Positions 35,803-47,300 of a DNA stretch of 64,000 bases are shown here, in pieces. Position 1 is the first letter of the stretch. Each line of letters starts with the position of its first letter. The position numbers were made by a program, and so were the translations under genes. The notes under the pieces are model-generated. The model was given only the letters and a program-made list of their open reading frames with translations, did no database searches and was not told the origin of the DNA. Source of the stretch: Erythrophleum ivorense (Eukaryota > Streptophyta > Magnoliopsida > Fabales > Fabaceae); contig JAIUCV010000003.1 of assembly GCA_026724425.1 (NCBI GenBank), positions 56,437,088 through 56,501,087 of the forward strand, read 5' to 3'.

Positions 35803-37150
35803 TGATATATAAGAATTGTCATTTCAGATAATCTCTTCTATCTTGGTCATGTTGAAGAATTGCCAAATAGGCCTAACGAAAATGAAATATCTTCTTCATC
35901 TCAAAGGACATAGGGATTCCTAACTATTTTAATAATTTATTATTTAAATGTACTCTATTATATATTGGGGATATTTATGAATTTGTGATTAATTATATTA
36001 GGGTAATGTAGGATTAGTTATTAGTAATCAATTGTGGTGTTAGAGATAGCAAATTGTGAGAAGAGAAGGAAAATAAGAATAAAATAAATTTTACAAATAA
36101 AACAAATTTGAAGTTGTTTAGTGTATTTTAATTTGTGAATAATCTCATTTCTTATTCTCTTTATTTTTTCTCTTTTTTCTTTAATGAAAATAAGATTTAT
36201 TTTTTGATACTCAATTATTGAATAGAATAATCTAATACACATGATGAACGCTAAAAATAAAAGTAAAGTAAACAATAGAAAATCAAACCAGCAATTCATT
36301 GTGCATAATCTGAAAGGATGAACTCTTAGCAAATTTTCAAAGAATTAGTTTCATACAAAGAACATTGTAAGTAAAATCAGGAGCCTTATTCTAGAGTACG
36401 TCAAATTCAAGCACATACACAGTCACTTAGAACCCAAACAAGTATCTCCTTCGTCCATTACCTTTTTAAATACGTAGTATAAATTAATAATAAAAACTAC
36501 AGAGACGTAAATGATTTATCTTTAAAAATATTGTTAAAAAAAATTTGTTCCTATAAATACCACATCGAACATTTTATATTATTTAATGCAGGACTTAAGT
36601 TTTTAAATTCTATAAGTAATACATTAAACATTTCATACTAGTTAACATGAGATTTAAGTTTTTATAATGTAGTCAACAAAAAAATACTTTCTTTAACTAC
36701 CACACTAAATATAAATAATTTAAAAGAATTAATATAAACATTTAAATTTAATTAAAAAAATTATTTAAAATATATTAAAGTAAAAAAACATAAATTCAAT
36801 TTATATAAATAAATCCCGTCATATAAATAAAGGTACTTTAGTAAAAATATAAAACAACAAAATAATGATTTCTTATTTTCATCACTCTATTTAAAAAATA
36901 TCATTACGTTTAAAAACAAAATAAATAAATACTATACCACAAATAAATAAATAATAAAAAATGATATTAAAAATAAAAGTAATTCAAAGATATACATATA
37001 TATTATATAATTATTAATTAATTAGAAACAAATCAATTTTAAAAAAATTATATAAGAAAAATTCGAATAACATATATATATATAATTATTAGTTAATTAG
37101 GAATAAATTAAATATAAGAAAAATTAAAATAAAAAGAAATATTATATAAA
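35803..37150. other. Very AT-rich spacer
   Basis: No gene is recognised. 36480-37140 is extremely AT-rich with many ATAAATAAATA-like words. The minus frame 36021-36332 is Leu/Ile/Phe-rich only because of base composition. Confidence 0.4.
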
Positions 37151-37373
37151 GATGCCTTTTTTTGTTTTTTGTGCTTTCAACCTTGCATTATGTGCTCTGG
37201 CACTGTGAAGATTTCCAGAAATCTGACCAAGAAGATATTTGGGTTCTTCTGTTCCTGGGTCAATTTATCCTCATTTTTTTTATTTTCGTTCTTTAATTAC
37301 GAGGGTCGAGCTAGGTTTTATGGGACTAATAGATTAGCAAATTTTCCTTGACTATGCTTGGCTAAGTAGCCTC

Positions 37374-37451
37374 ATGGCGGCAAAGGCTAAGCCATCGAGT
37401 ACTATAATTTTCGGTGTAGCTGATGAGTTCAATTTCTTTGACTTCTTGGTG
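37374..37451 (+). CDS. Candidate first exon of an unrecognised gene
   Basis: ATG at 37374 opens 26 codons (MAAKAKPSSTIIFGVADEF, then NFFDFLV) that end at a good donor, GTGGTAAGG, at 37452. The composition is less AT-biased than its surroundings. No continuing exon could be identified between 37.5 and 38.2 kb. It may be a gene fragment captured or left behind. Confidence 0.2.
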
Positions 37452-38220
37452 GTAAGGAAATAATAAATATGTAACAGAAAGTGAAAGATTTATCTGTAAG
37501 GATTTTGTGCTGGTTGTGATACTGCTTCCCAGCGTTCGCAGCCATGGAGGAGAGAGGAGATAAGTGTACTTGTCTAATTTTCTGATTTTTTGACTGGGTA
37601 TGGAAGAAGTGTCAGTATAGTGCTATCATTCCCTAATATAAATATTATGTGTTTCAGGATCCTTTCCAAGAGGAGTATTATCTCTTAAGTTAAAATATTC
37701 ATATGACTAGGAAAATGTCTATAACAAAGCCTTTAAAGAACTTAATTAAATGAGTTATCATTGATTTGAATGGTACTTTGCTTAATACGAGTCAGTTGGT
37801 GCTTTCTAGCTTCTATTTTACTTGTATCTGTCCTCCTATTATTTTTAAATTGGATGATCAATGCTTAGTTTCCGTAGCCGTCTTTTTGTACTGGTTTTTC
37901 CCCCTCTGTATATGTACTTCCAAATCTTTGAACATTGGAAGATGGATTTTTGCTTTTCTTCCCATCTTCTAAAATATGTTTTGGTATCTTATGTGTTCTA
38001 TGTTATTGTAGATGATGAAAGAATCTTAATGCGAGGACAATGTCACAATTCGATGGGATATCAGTCTTATTAAGAAGTGTGTTGCGTACTCTGTTCCAAA
38101 AGGTTCTTTATCTTTTGCTTTCTGGGTAAAAGTTGTTTCTGTCATTGTAAATTATGTTCATGATCTTGTCTTCTTATGTCCTCTCTTGTTCCCTTTCAAT
38201 GTTATTTAATTAATTATTCT
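37452..38220. other. Stretch after the candidate exon
   Basis: Frames at 37766-38073 show no known domain. Nothing else is recognised. Confidence 0.35.
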
Positions 38221-41200
38221 TTAAATCAAAGAATCACCAACCACCCTAGCAAACAGAGGTATAATTTTGGTAGCATGAACTTTCTCATATGGTAATCCGT
38301 AGGCTCAACCTCTCCAAATTCCATTTCCCTAAATGAATGAGATCTATATTCAAATTTCCTTATCATCTCATATCATCACAAATTTTCCATCGCCAATTTC
38401 CAACATATATAGCTCTTTCTTTAGTGGATCCTTGTCACACCCCAAATTTTAAGTACACATGCGCGGAAGCGGAATTATAGAGGAAATACTTATGGCATTC
38501 GTTTGAATCATATGAAACATATAAACTTTTCCTTAGAGGACATTTGTAGAAATTTCGGCAGAGTCTCCTCTATAACGTAGACCTCCCGAAATTTCTACAA
38601 AGTCACAGACAGTACAATATAGCCCGAAAGGGCGCAATCAGACCAAAAGAAAATATCTGGGGTGTGGGGATACCCTAACAATGATTCAGTGGAGCTATAT
38701 TTACAAGGTTTTACAAAAATTCCAAATAAAATACAAAGACAATCTAGCTACACCCATAGGAGCTCCGCAAGCTCGCCAAAGGACGTCTCCAGAAGTCAGC
38801 CACTAGAAGGCGGCTGGGGGCAGACTAGAGTCCCTACTGCTCTCTGAAAAATATATACATATACAAAAAAAATGAGTCGAATACTCAGTGAATAAGCACA
38901 CCGACCCTTTTTAAAATAAAGTAAGTCAAATAAGTTTACACAGATATATATACAGATATAGACCATATGAAACAGATTTTAAACCGACTCTTTTTTCAAA
39001 ATACACCGAACGCATCTAAACAGAACCAATCGAAACACAGACGCAGAGCACACAGCTCGCGGGGAAAATCACTACAGACGCAAAGCTTTCAGCTTGCGAA
39101 AATACAATAACTCCGCGTGTGGTGGCCTGTACACGGGGCTAGCACCACCCCTGCTAGCTGAGGTTCAGATCATGGTGCACTAGGGCTAACATCTACTGCT
39201 GTTAGCTACAGGGTTCTGAGCAGATAACTCCATAAAATTACCAAATAGCATTTCAGACAAAGTATGTTCAGATCAGTTTCTCAGTAGGATTTCCAATTAA
39301 TTCAACATCCGTAAACTTGCAAAATTTCCAATTGAAATCAAATTTTTGTAAACATGCAGATGACTACATTTTGGACTATGTATCTCTATGATTAGAGAAT
39401 CAAAATTCTTAAAACACTGCAAGGAAACTTAAAATCAGAAATAAGAATTTCCTGAGTCTTTGGTCCGCGTTACTTACTCACCTTCCGAGATACCACAGAA
39501 ATTTCCCTGACCCGTTCCTCGGCTATATCTCAATCTCCTGAATACCCTACAAGACCCATTTACCAGAGTTTAGAAGACGAAGCATTCCAATTAATTCCAT
39601 AAAGGACTTGGGCTTATTCGACTAGTTTTCTTGGTTCAACTTTGGAGTTAACCCGAATCCAAAAACTAAAAGGAAGCTATACCATTTTAATCGAAACATT
39701 TATTCTGCATACATATAATTTAATAATTAAGAAGAAGTATAACAATCAATTTTTTTGAGGAAATTATATGCAGAAATTGAAGGAATTTAGTATATAGAAA
39801 AATTGGTATATAATTTAGCATGAGGAAAATCAAATTCAAACCAATTAAAGTCACTTTTTTTTTTTTGCATCACTTTTTCTCCTGCGCAGGACCTCCCTTT
39901 GCTGGCCAGTACAAAACGTGTTACAGTCTTAAGGTACAGGGGAGAGGAGCGCCAGAATTTGGAATCAAAGAAGCAACACATGCAACCAAAATTTTTCCCT
40001 AACCTAATGGGCCCTAAATGGCGTTACTTCAAGCCATACACACAGCCACTAACTCAGCTCAAATGAGGAGCAAACAAGGAACAAGAATCAAACCAGAAAA
40101 ATGAAGTGGAGGTGGTATGAGGGAGATGAGACGCTGTTCAGCAACACCAAGGGAGATGAGGCACTGAAAAAGGGTCCAGCAGGAGCATTACACACAACAG
40201 AACCAGCGCTGGAATTTGGCAACTCAGGGAGCAACTTGCAGTTAAATTTTCGGACCAAAACAGCGCTGAACCATGTGTCTACTGGAGGCGCTGAACAGAG
40301 AAGAAGAATCAGAATTTCTGGTGTGCTCTCACCTAAAAATCAGCAGCAAAACCTCACCCAAAACAGCAGCAAAACCAAACCCAATTCAAGGAGAAGCTGC
40401 AGCTGGAATTTAAACAAAATTTAGCGCTGAAACAGGGCAACAGAAACGCTGAACAGAGGAAGATAAACTGCAGAATTTACTCACACCCAGTTCGTCCAGC
40501 AGAGAGCGTTTCATGCGACTTGGATGGGGCATCAATTCTGGAGCACTCAACTGAAGCAACTCAAGGCGTGAAGAGGCAGAAACTCAACGCCAGCAGCTCG
40601 AAGGAACAGAGGGAGCAGCGTCCAGAAACAGAGGATGAAGTTCTGTCGGTTCTGTGCTTGCTTGCTGGAAGGATATACACTGCAGAACTTGGATGGGAAA
40701 TGACCGAACAAACCCAGCTGAAGGCAGAAGGAGAGGAGGGTATATCAGTAAAATGGCAGAGGATCAATTGGTGCATGGCAGCTGTACCAGCGTTGAAAAG
40801 TCTTACTTCATGCATGCATACATTTTCTTCACGTCGGGCTCCTCTCCTGCCTGCAGTTCACGTCGGGTTATCACAATCCTTCTCCTCTAGAATACTTGAC
40901 CATGCCTTGGAAGATTTGAACCCCCTTTTTGCTTGTAGAAATCAGAATTTCACAAAGAAGATATTCCGTTAGGCAACCTCACCCAAGGATCATTAGGCCA
41001 TTGAATAATTCTCCAAGTGCTAGAACTTGAATTGCATTTCTCATTCTTTTGCACTGACCATCTTGGGCTGTTGATGACTTGTTTACAAACTTTGAATTGC
41101 CTCCGCTTTCATATCTGCTGAGGAATCACAGTGTTTTACTTTTACCTGACAGAAGGCAGTATCATTTATCATAATGCATTGTGAGTTTCCGTCTCTGAAT

Positions 41201-41380
41201 TTCATATAGAGTATTAGCTAGGCTATTTATCAGTCTCTCAGTTATGATGTATATTCTGTCCTTCGTTATAATATTGATTTATAGATATTAGATTTAATCA
41301 AACAACATGAGGGTTTGTCCACTTGCTAGTTGCCATTATATATGCTTTCCTTGTTAGGCGCAAGTGTAAAACTACACAAA
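38221..41380 (+). repeat. Dispersed repeat R, copy 2, interrupted by a solo LTR
   Basis: 38221-38432 and 40876-41200, joined, match the reverse complement of about 5340-5830. 41285-41380 matches the reverse complement of about 57303-57400 and ends at TACACA, a possible LTR end. The interruption is the solo LTR at 38433-40875. Confidence 0.7.
38433..40875 (+). mobile_element. Solo LTR, family E, long copy, with 5-bp TSD
   Basis: It starts TGTCACACCCCAAATTTT and ends GGGTTATCACA, 2443 bp, flanked by identical ATCCT at 38428-38432 and 40876-40880. The paralogous uninterrupted site near 5630-5645 contains a single copy of this 5-mer, confirming a true insertion. It aligns with the inverted copy at 44849-46373 over both halves, but about 0.95 kb in the middle (about 39350-40310) is absent there. 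The frames 38662, 39787, 39820, 40101, 40520 and 40654 belong to the LTR and are not host genes. The internal region of the parent element is missing. Confidence 0.9.
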
Positions 41381-44060
41381 GCCAATGCTTCTGAGTATTT
41401 TGATGCAGCTCCAGATATATTTCCTTTTGAGAATAAGGAATTTCCTTCATGCGTAACCACCACTGCTACTGCCTGCTTAAAATGCTTTACAAGTTTTCAA
41501 TTTTCTGCACCATTGTCTGCAACTTAAGTCGATATTAAAAATTAGACTTATGCACACTATTAAATATGGAAATCTAATTTCCTGTTTCTTTGTCTCTGGT
41601 GTGCAGAGTCTAATAGTTTCTATATCCAACTCATCTGTGAATTCTTTCTCATCACAGCCTGTACGCAAATGGATGGTCTACCTTTTTAATCAGGTATCCT
41701 CCAGTCTTTAAAGTACGCTTGCAAAACACATTTTTCTGTGTGTTAAAAGCTTGTCTTGAAGATATGGTCAGTCTATCTTCACCTTCTCAAGTTGTCTATG
41801 ACATGTTTGTTGTTAATATTACATCATTTGTAGATGGTATTTTTCCTTTGATTATAACTATAAACTTCTTAATTTATTTATGTACATTGCTAATTGAGAA
41901 AGGGATTGACTTAGCAATGAAGAGCTTATGTTTTTGCTATTATAGCTAATCACGTTGTTAATGTTTGACATAGTGTATGAATGAATATCAATGCTTGTAT
42001 TCCTCTTTAAGTGTAAGCAATTACTAAACTTGGAGACCATTTTTCAACTTTCATCAATTTTTGTCTTCATTCTTTTGCTTTTTAAATGGATATGCAAGGA
42101 CAAAACTTATTTGATTTGTGGGCTTGAGAGTATCCATCTCCCAGCATTTCTAGTCCTATATATATATATATATATATGAAGAAAAAAAAAGAGATACATA
42201 TAGCAGTAGTTAAAAACCATTGCAACAATTTTTTACAATTTTTTGAAGTTAATGGGCGATTTATGAACTGCCACTGAATAAAAAGTGGCAATTATTGATC
42301 AGAAAGGGACAAGAACAAATGAAAGAAAAAAATGAAGGAAGAACGAAGTCTTAAAACTAATCATGTAATAAATCTATAGTATGTGAAAAGATCATGAGTA
42401 GAAGCTTCATTTTTGCAGCTGAAGCTCCTGTGAAAGACTTAAAGCTATTTTAAGGTGTAGCATTATACTCTAACGAAACACAAGTAGAAAGTGTAAAAAT
42501 CTTCCTAGTTTGTTGATTTTGATTTGGGAATTCAGAGCTATGGGGATTTATTATGCTGGCTTTACTAGTAGTACCAAGAGGTGGTTATTGTTCACTAGAT
42601 TTCAATGATTCTGCCATTGCCACTTCCTAAATAGTACTTGATTTTCCTTTTAATAGAATCAGTATTCGTTCTTATAATAGCTAGAGAAGGTTTGGGTCCT
42701 AAATAGTATTTACTATGATGTTTGGACCTTGAAATTATTAACATTATTGAGTAACGGAGAGAATTAATATTTGTGCAGAACTTTTATCCATTTACTCAGA
42801 AGTTGCAGTAGATATGTAGTAAATAAAGAAATGTTATTTACACTATTTCTCACGGTTTTTCCATAAATCTTCTAATTTATCAGTCAATTGTAAATGATTT
42901 TGCAATTAGTACATAGTCTTAGCTTTTAGTTTCTGCCAAAAATGATGGAGTAGTTAATACATAATGAGTTTGAATTAATATACAGCAGCTTATACATAAT
43001 GAATTTCCAAAATAGTGCTTGATTTTCCTTTCAATGGAATCAATATTCGGCTTTGTATATATGCTTTTCTTGAAGTTTCAAGAAAGAAGTTAATTACACA
43101 GATAAAAGTTCCTCACAATCTCCTGTTATTACATATGGCTTTCTTGGATTGGAAAGTACTTGAAAGTTGACACCATATTTGTTCTTCTCGCAACTACATT
43201 GGCCAGCTTCGATGAATAGCAGTGGAAGGAGGGGAGAGTTTTGTTATTGTGGTAAAGGAGCTTCAACGGGCATTTGATAGGTACTACCCATGTTGTATTC
43301 ATGTCATCCCCCAGTATATACAATTCTGTCATTCGAAATGTGAGTACTGTTGTTGAACTAATGTGAAAGTTGCTTCTCTATCTTATCTTACTGGAATTTT
43401 TTTTTTGTTCTGAACATGATACACAACGGGAAAGAAGTGCAATGAAAGATATTGTTGACAACACCGGAAAACATTTCTGGCCCTAAACTAGTGATAATAG
43501 TAAGATTATAATATGAATTTGCACTTTCACTTCATTCTTACTATTTGTTTATCTAACAGAAGCCAAATACAAAAGCTGAATCAGCTGCCACATTTTGTAT
43601 AGTGTAAACGTTATTATACATATTTTCCATCAGTTAATGACACAAATGGAAACTCAAAAGCATTGCAAAAGGCATCATATGGAACAGAAATGCTCGTCTG
43701 TCATCTACAAAACATAGACTTTCATTTCAAAATAGAAGTTACAGAAAAAACAAATAATGAATAAATATATAAGTATGTCAAAAGGAAATCCTGTGAAACG
43801 TGTAGTTTACATATTTACATATTTCTTTATAATTGACCTGATCTACCTATCTTTTATAATTCTAGTCAACCTAAAAATTTCTTCTTCCATACGGCTAAAA
43901 CAACACGAAAGCAACTGATCATAGAAAGCCAGAAGCCAACCAGGGATCATTGCTCTTGACCTAAGTCTAGTAGAGGCTGAGCAAATTCAGGGGATGATGA
44001 TGGAGAGAAGAAAGGGAAGGAAAGGATAGTGGTGAGGATAGAGGGAATGTTTGGAAGACA
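41381..44060. other. Spacer downstream of NAC-D
   Basis: No gene is identified. A short plus-strand frame (41330-41527) contains SEYFDAAPDIFPFENKEFPS, which looks protein-like but which I cannot assign. A direct repeat of about 55 bases (TGATTTTCCTTT core) occurs near 42613 and 42999. An (AT)n run lies at 42159-42176. The last few hundred bases should hold the 3' UTR of NAC-D. Confidence 0.35.
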
Positions 44061-47035
44061 CTAGAACCCAAAGCCTGCTATAGTCATGTCCACGTCTCCA
44101 AAGTAAAGTTCTTGGTCTTCTAGAATGCTGGGGAATGGTGATATAGTTCTATCTGGAGCGCTTTCTTCACCCCAAAATAGGTAAGAATTCTCCTCCTTCT
44201 TCTCTGACTCAATGCCCTTTTGTTTTTGTTCCTCAAATTGAATTGGTTGATAAGAAGAAAATCTATCTTCTGCTACATTAAAGATTTCTTCAAAACTATA
44301 AAGAATTGGTGGAAGGTTCTCCAACTCAATATCTTTTTGCTTCTTCACGCTCTCCTCCTCTGGTATTATGCCATTCTGCAGCTTTTTGGGCTGATCCAAC
44401 TCAGGCGATGAATTTGTATCCGTCAGTTCTGACTCAATGCCCCTCTGTTTTTGTTCTTCAAATTGAAACGATTCATAAAAAGAAAATCTATCTTCTGCTT
44501 CCCTAGAAAATGCTTCAGAACCATGAAGGATTGATGGAATGTTCTCTAACTCAATATCCTTTTGCTTCCTTACATTTTCCTTTTCTGGTTTCATTCCATT
44601 TTGCACATCCGGTGTAGTTTCCTTTTGTAGCTTTTTTGGCTGATCCAACTCAAGAGATGACTTTGCATTCTTTAGCTCAGACGGTTTCCTTTTGCTTTGT
44701 TTTTTAGTGATTCTTTCGTTCTTCCTTATCCGACAAAGAACATAGTCATTCATCTGCAATAATTTAAATTTCGACAATTTGGTAAATATTACAGATATAA
44801 ATAACTTAAACATTAAGGGGCCGAAGATCCACCAAATAAAAAGAGATTTGTGAGGATCCGACGTGATGCAAGGAAGAAAAACCGACGTGCTGCTGCATGA
44901 AGAAAAACCGACGTGAAGAAGCCATGCAGAGAAGCTGACTTTTCCATGCAAAATCGGACAGCTGCCATGCACCAATTGATCCTCTGCCATTTTACCGAAG
45001 TACCCCTCCTCTTCTTCTTCCTTCAGCTGGGTTTTTTTGGTCTTCTCCCATCCAGCTTTCAGCAATATAAATCTATCCAGCACAGCAGGCACAGAACCGA
45101 CGGATTCCTCCCCTGTTTCGCTGGACGCTGGCTTTTCATCTTCTTCAAGTCGCTGGACGCTGTGTGTGGCTGCTTCTTCCTGCTGACTTGCTCCAGCTTT
45201 GTTGCTTCACTCAGACGCATGAAGCTCCCTGCTGAACGAAGGCTTGGTGGAAAAAAAAAACCTGTAAATTCTTGCTCTCTGTTCAGTGCTGTATTGCCTC
45301 TGTTCAGCGTTTCTTTTGCTCTGTTTCAGCGTTGATGTTGTTTGAATTCCAGCTGCAGCTTCTCTTCGAATCTGGTTGAGTTTTGCTGCTGTTTTGGGTG
45401 AGGTTTTGCTGCTGTTTTGGGTAGAAACCACGCCAGAAATTTTCATCATCTCCTTCGAATTTGATTTCAATCGGGAATTTTGCAAGTTTACGGATGTTGA
45501 GTTAGTTGGAAATCTTACTGTGAAACTAACCTGAACATACTTTGTCTGAAATGCTATTTGGTAATTTTATGGAGTTATCTGCTCAGAACCCTGTAGCTAA
45601 CAGCAGTAGATGTTAGCCCTGGTGCACCATGATCTGAATCTCAGCTAGCAGGGGTGGTGCTAGCCCCGTGTGTAGGCCACCACACGCGGAGTTATTTTAT
45701 TTTCACAAGCTGAAAGCTTTGCGTCTGTAGTGATTTTCCCCGCGAGCTGTGTGCTCTGCGTCTGTGTTCCGATTGGTTCTGTTTAGATGCGTTCGGTGTA
45801 TTTTGAAAAAGGAGTTGGTTTAAAAATCTGTTTCATATTGTCTATATCTGTATTATATATGTAAACCTATTTGACCTACATTTATTTTAAAAAAAAAAGG
45901 GTCGGTGTGCTTATTCACTGAGTATTCGACTCATTTTTTTTGTATATATATATTTTTTCAGAGAGCAGTAGGGACTCTAGTCTGCCCCCAGCTGCCTTCT
46001 AGTGGCTGACCTCGGGAGACGTTCTTTGGCGAGCCTGCGGAGCTCCTGTGGGTGTATTGTGATTGTATATATATTTTGTTTGAAACTTTGTAAACCCTTG
46101 TAAAGCTGGCTCCACTGAATTATTGTTAGGGTATCCCCACACCCCAGATGTTTTCTTTTGGTCTGATTGCGCCCTTTCGGGCTATATTGTACTGTCTGAG
46201 CGTTTGTAGAAATTTCGGGAGGTCTACGTTATAGAGGAGACTCTGCCGAAATTTCTACAAATGTCCTCTAAAGAAAAACTCATATGTTTCATATGATTCA
46301 AACGAATGCCATACGTATTTCCTCTATATAATTCCGCTTCCGCGCATGTGTACTTAAAATTTGGGGTGTGACAAGATTTACGTTTGAGAAAACAGAAAAA
46401 GGAAACAAAAAGCAGTACACGCAGCAAAATAGGACCACAAGAAAAAAACAAAAACAAAAAATTGATGCTTGACAAATTATGAAGAGTTATCTGCTCAACA
46501 TTTTACGATTATATAAGCAATGCACTGAATGATGCAGTATTCTTCCATATAATTCATATCTAGTCACAGAAGATATATGATTCATACTCACTTGAAAATC
46601 AGGAGGGAACAGAGAATGATTGAGGGAGTACTCATGCATGATCCAGGCACCATCGTGATGGGTTTGGCTCTTCTCAAACCGAAATCTCTTCATGAACCCA
46701 ACACATTGCTCTCTCCCATCAACCAGGGCATTGATCTCCTTCCCAATGGTTTCTCCCTCCCATGAACCTAACCCCGCTTTCCTCTCCACCCGCTTCGCCT
46801 TTGATTTCTTCCTCTTCAGCCTTGTGAAAAAGTAGAGGTCTGCACCCTCCGTCACATTCACAGCATAGCGATTCCAGATCTCCGATGGATTCTCTTGCCC
46901 GTAAAGATCACATTCAAAGACGACACCGCATGGTAGTGGCTGCCCTGTGACCTTCCTGTATAGGTAATAGCGAAGCAGTTGGGCATCTGTAGGAAGAAAT
47001 CTCATCCCAGGAGGCACAGTAAAGGAATAAGACAT
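44061..47035 (-). CDS. NAC-D: intact NAC-domain transcription factor, intron with LTR
   Basis: Exon 1 is 46592-47035 and exon 2 is 44061-44753, giving 378 residues. The donor is CAAGTGAGT and the acceptor ATTGCAG. Exon 1 has the NAC domain: VPPGMRFLPTDAQLLRYYLY, VVFECDLYGQENPSEIWNRY, ADLYFFTRLKRKKSK, CVGFMKRFRFEKS and WIMHEYSLNHS. Exon 2 starts MNDYVLCRIRKNER, completing the domain, and then has an acidic tail in which a block of about 80 residues is duplicated (about 173-255 and 256-331), before ILEDQELYFGD near the end. NAC-A is its paralog. The 1838-bp intron holds a 1525-bp solo LTR in the same orientation. The upstream TATATAAA at 47105-47112 lies 70 bp before the start codon. It is expected to act in the nucleus; targets are unknown. 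The domain is divergent from typical NAC proteins, and the intron placement (one intron only) differs from the usual two. Confidence 0.9.
44849..46373 (-). mobile_element. Solo LTR, family E, inside the NAC-D intron
   Basis: On the minus strand it runs from TGTCACACCCCAAATTTT (46373) to GGATCCTCACA (44849), 1525 bp, flanked by identical AGATT at 44844-44848 and 46374-46378. It is the same family as 38433-40875 but lacks about 0.95 kb from the middle. It is in the transcription direction of NAC-D, so any promoter it keeps points into NAC exon 2. A frame opened at 45092 inside the LTR stays open through the intron end into exon 2. Confidence 0.9.
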
Positions 47036-47300
47036 TCTCTGTTTCTCTCAGATTACTTGCTTTTTACGAAACTTTGAGGAAATGAAATTATTCACTGTGT
47101 TTGATTTATATATGAATCCGTTGGAGCTGCTCATACTAGCGGGTAATGTGACCGTTGCTCCTTGCTCACAAAAAAAGGCGCGGAGTGATTTTTTATTATT
47201 TTAATTTTTAATTTTTTTGGGCCAACGGTTAGATTTTTTTATTTGAATTAAATTGTTCTTTACACACACACACCGTAAAAGATATTTTGGCTCCTTTTTA
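47036..47300 (-). promoter_or_regulatory. 5' UTR and promoter of NAC-D
   Basis: A TATATAAA box (plus 47105-47112) precedes the start by 70 bp. The whole stretch to about 47300 is also present, diverged, at 50168-50460 upstream of the NAC-E relic, which suggests that both derive from one gene with its promoter. Confidence 0.6.

Noticed and set aside
40101..40972. Several long plus-strand frames of 78-150 codons
   Set aside because: They lie wholly or mostly inside the family-E solo LTR bounded by ATCCT duplications, show no domain, and are not kept as frames in the second LTR copy.
44913..45335. Plus-strand frame of 140 codons rich in Leu/Phe
   Set aside because: It is antisense to the intronic LTR; composition, not a gene.
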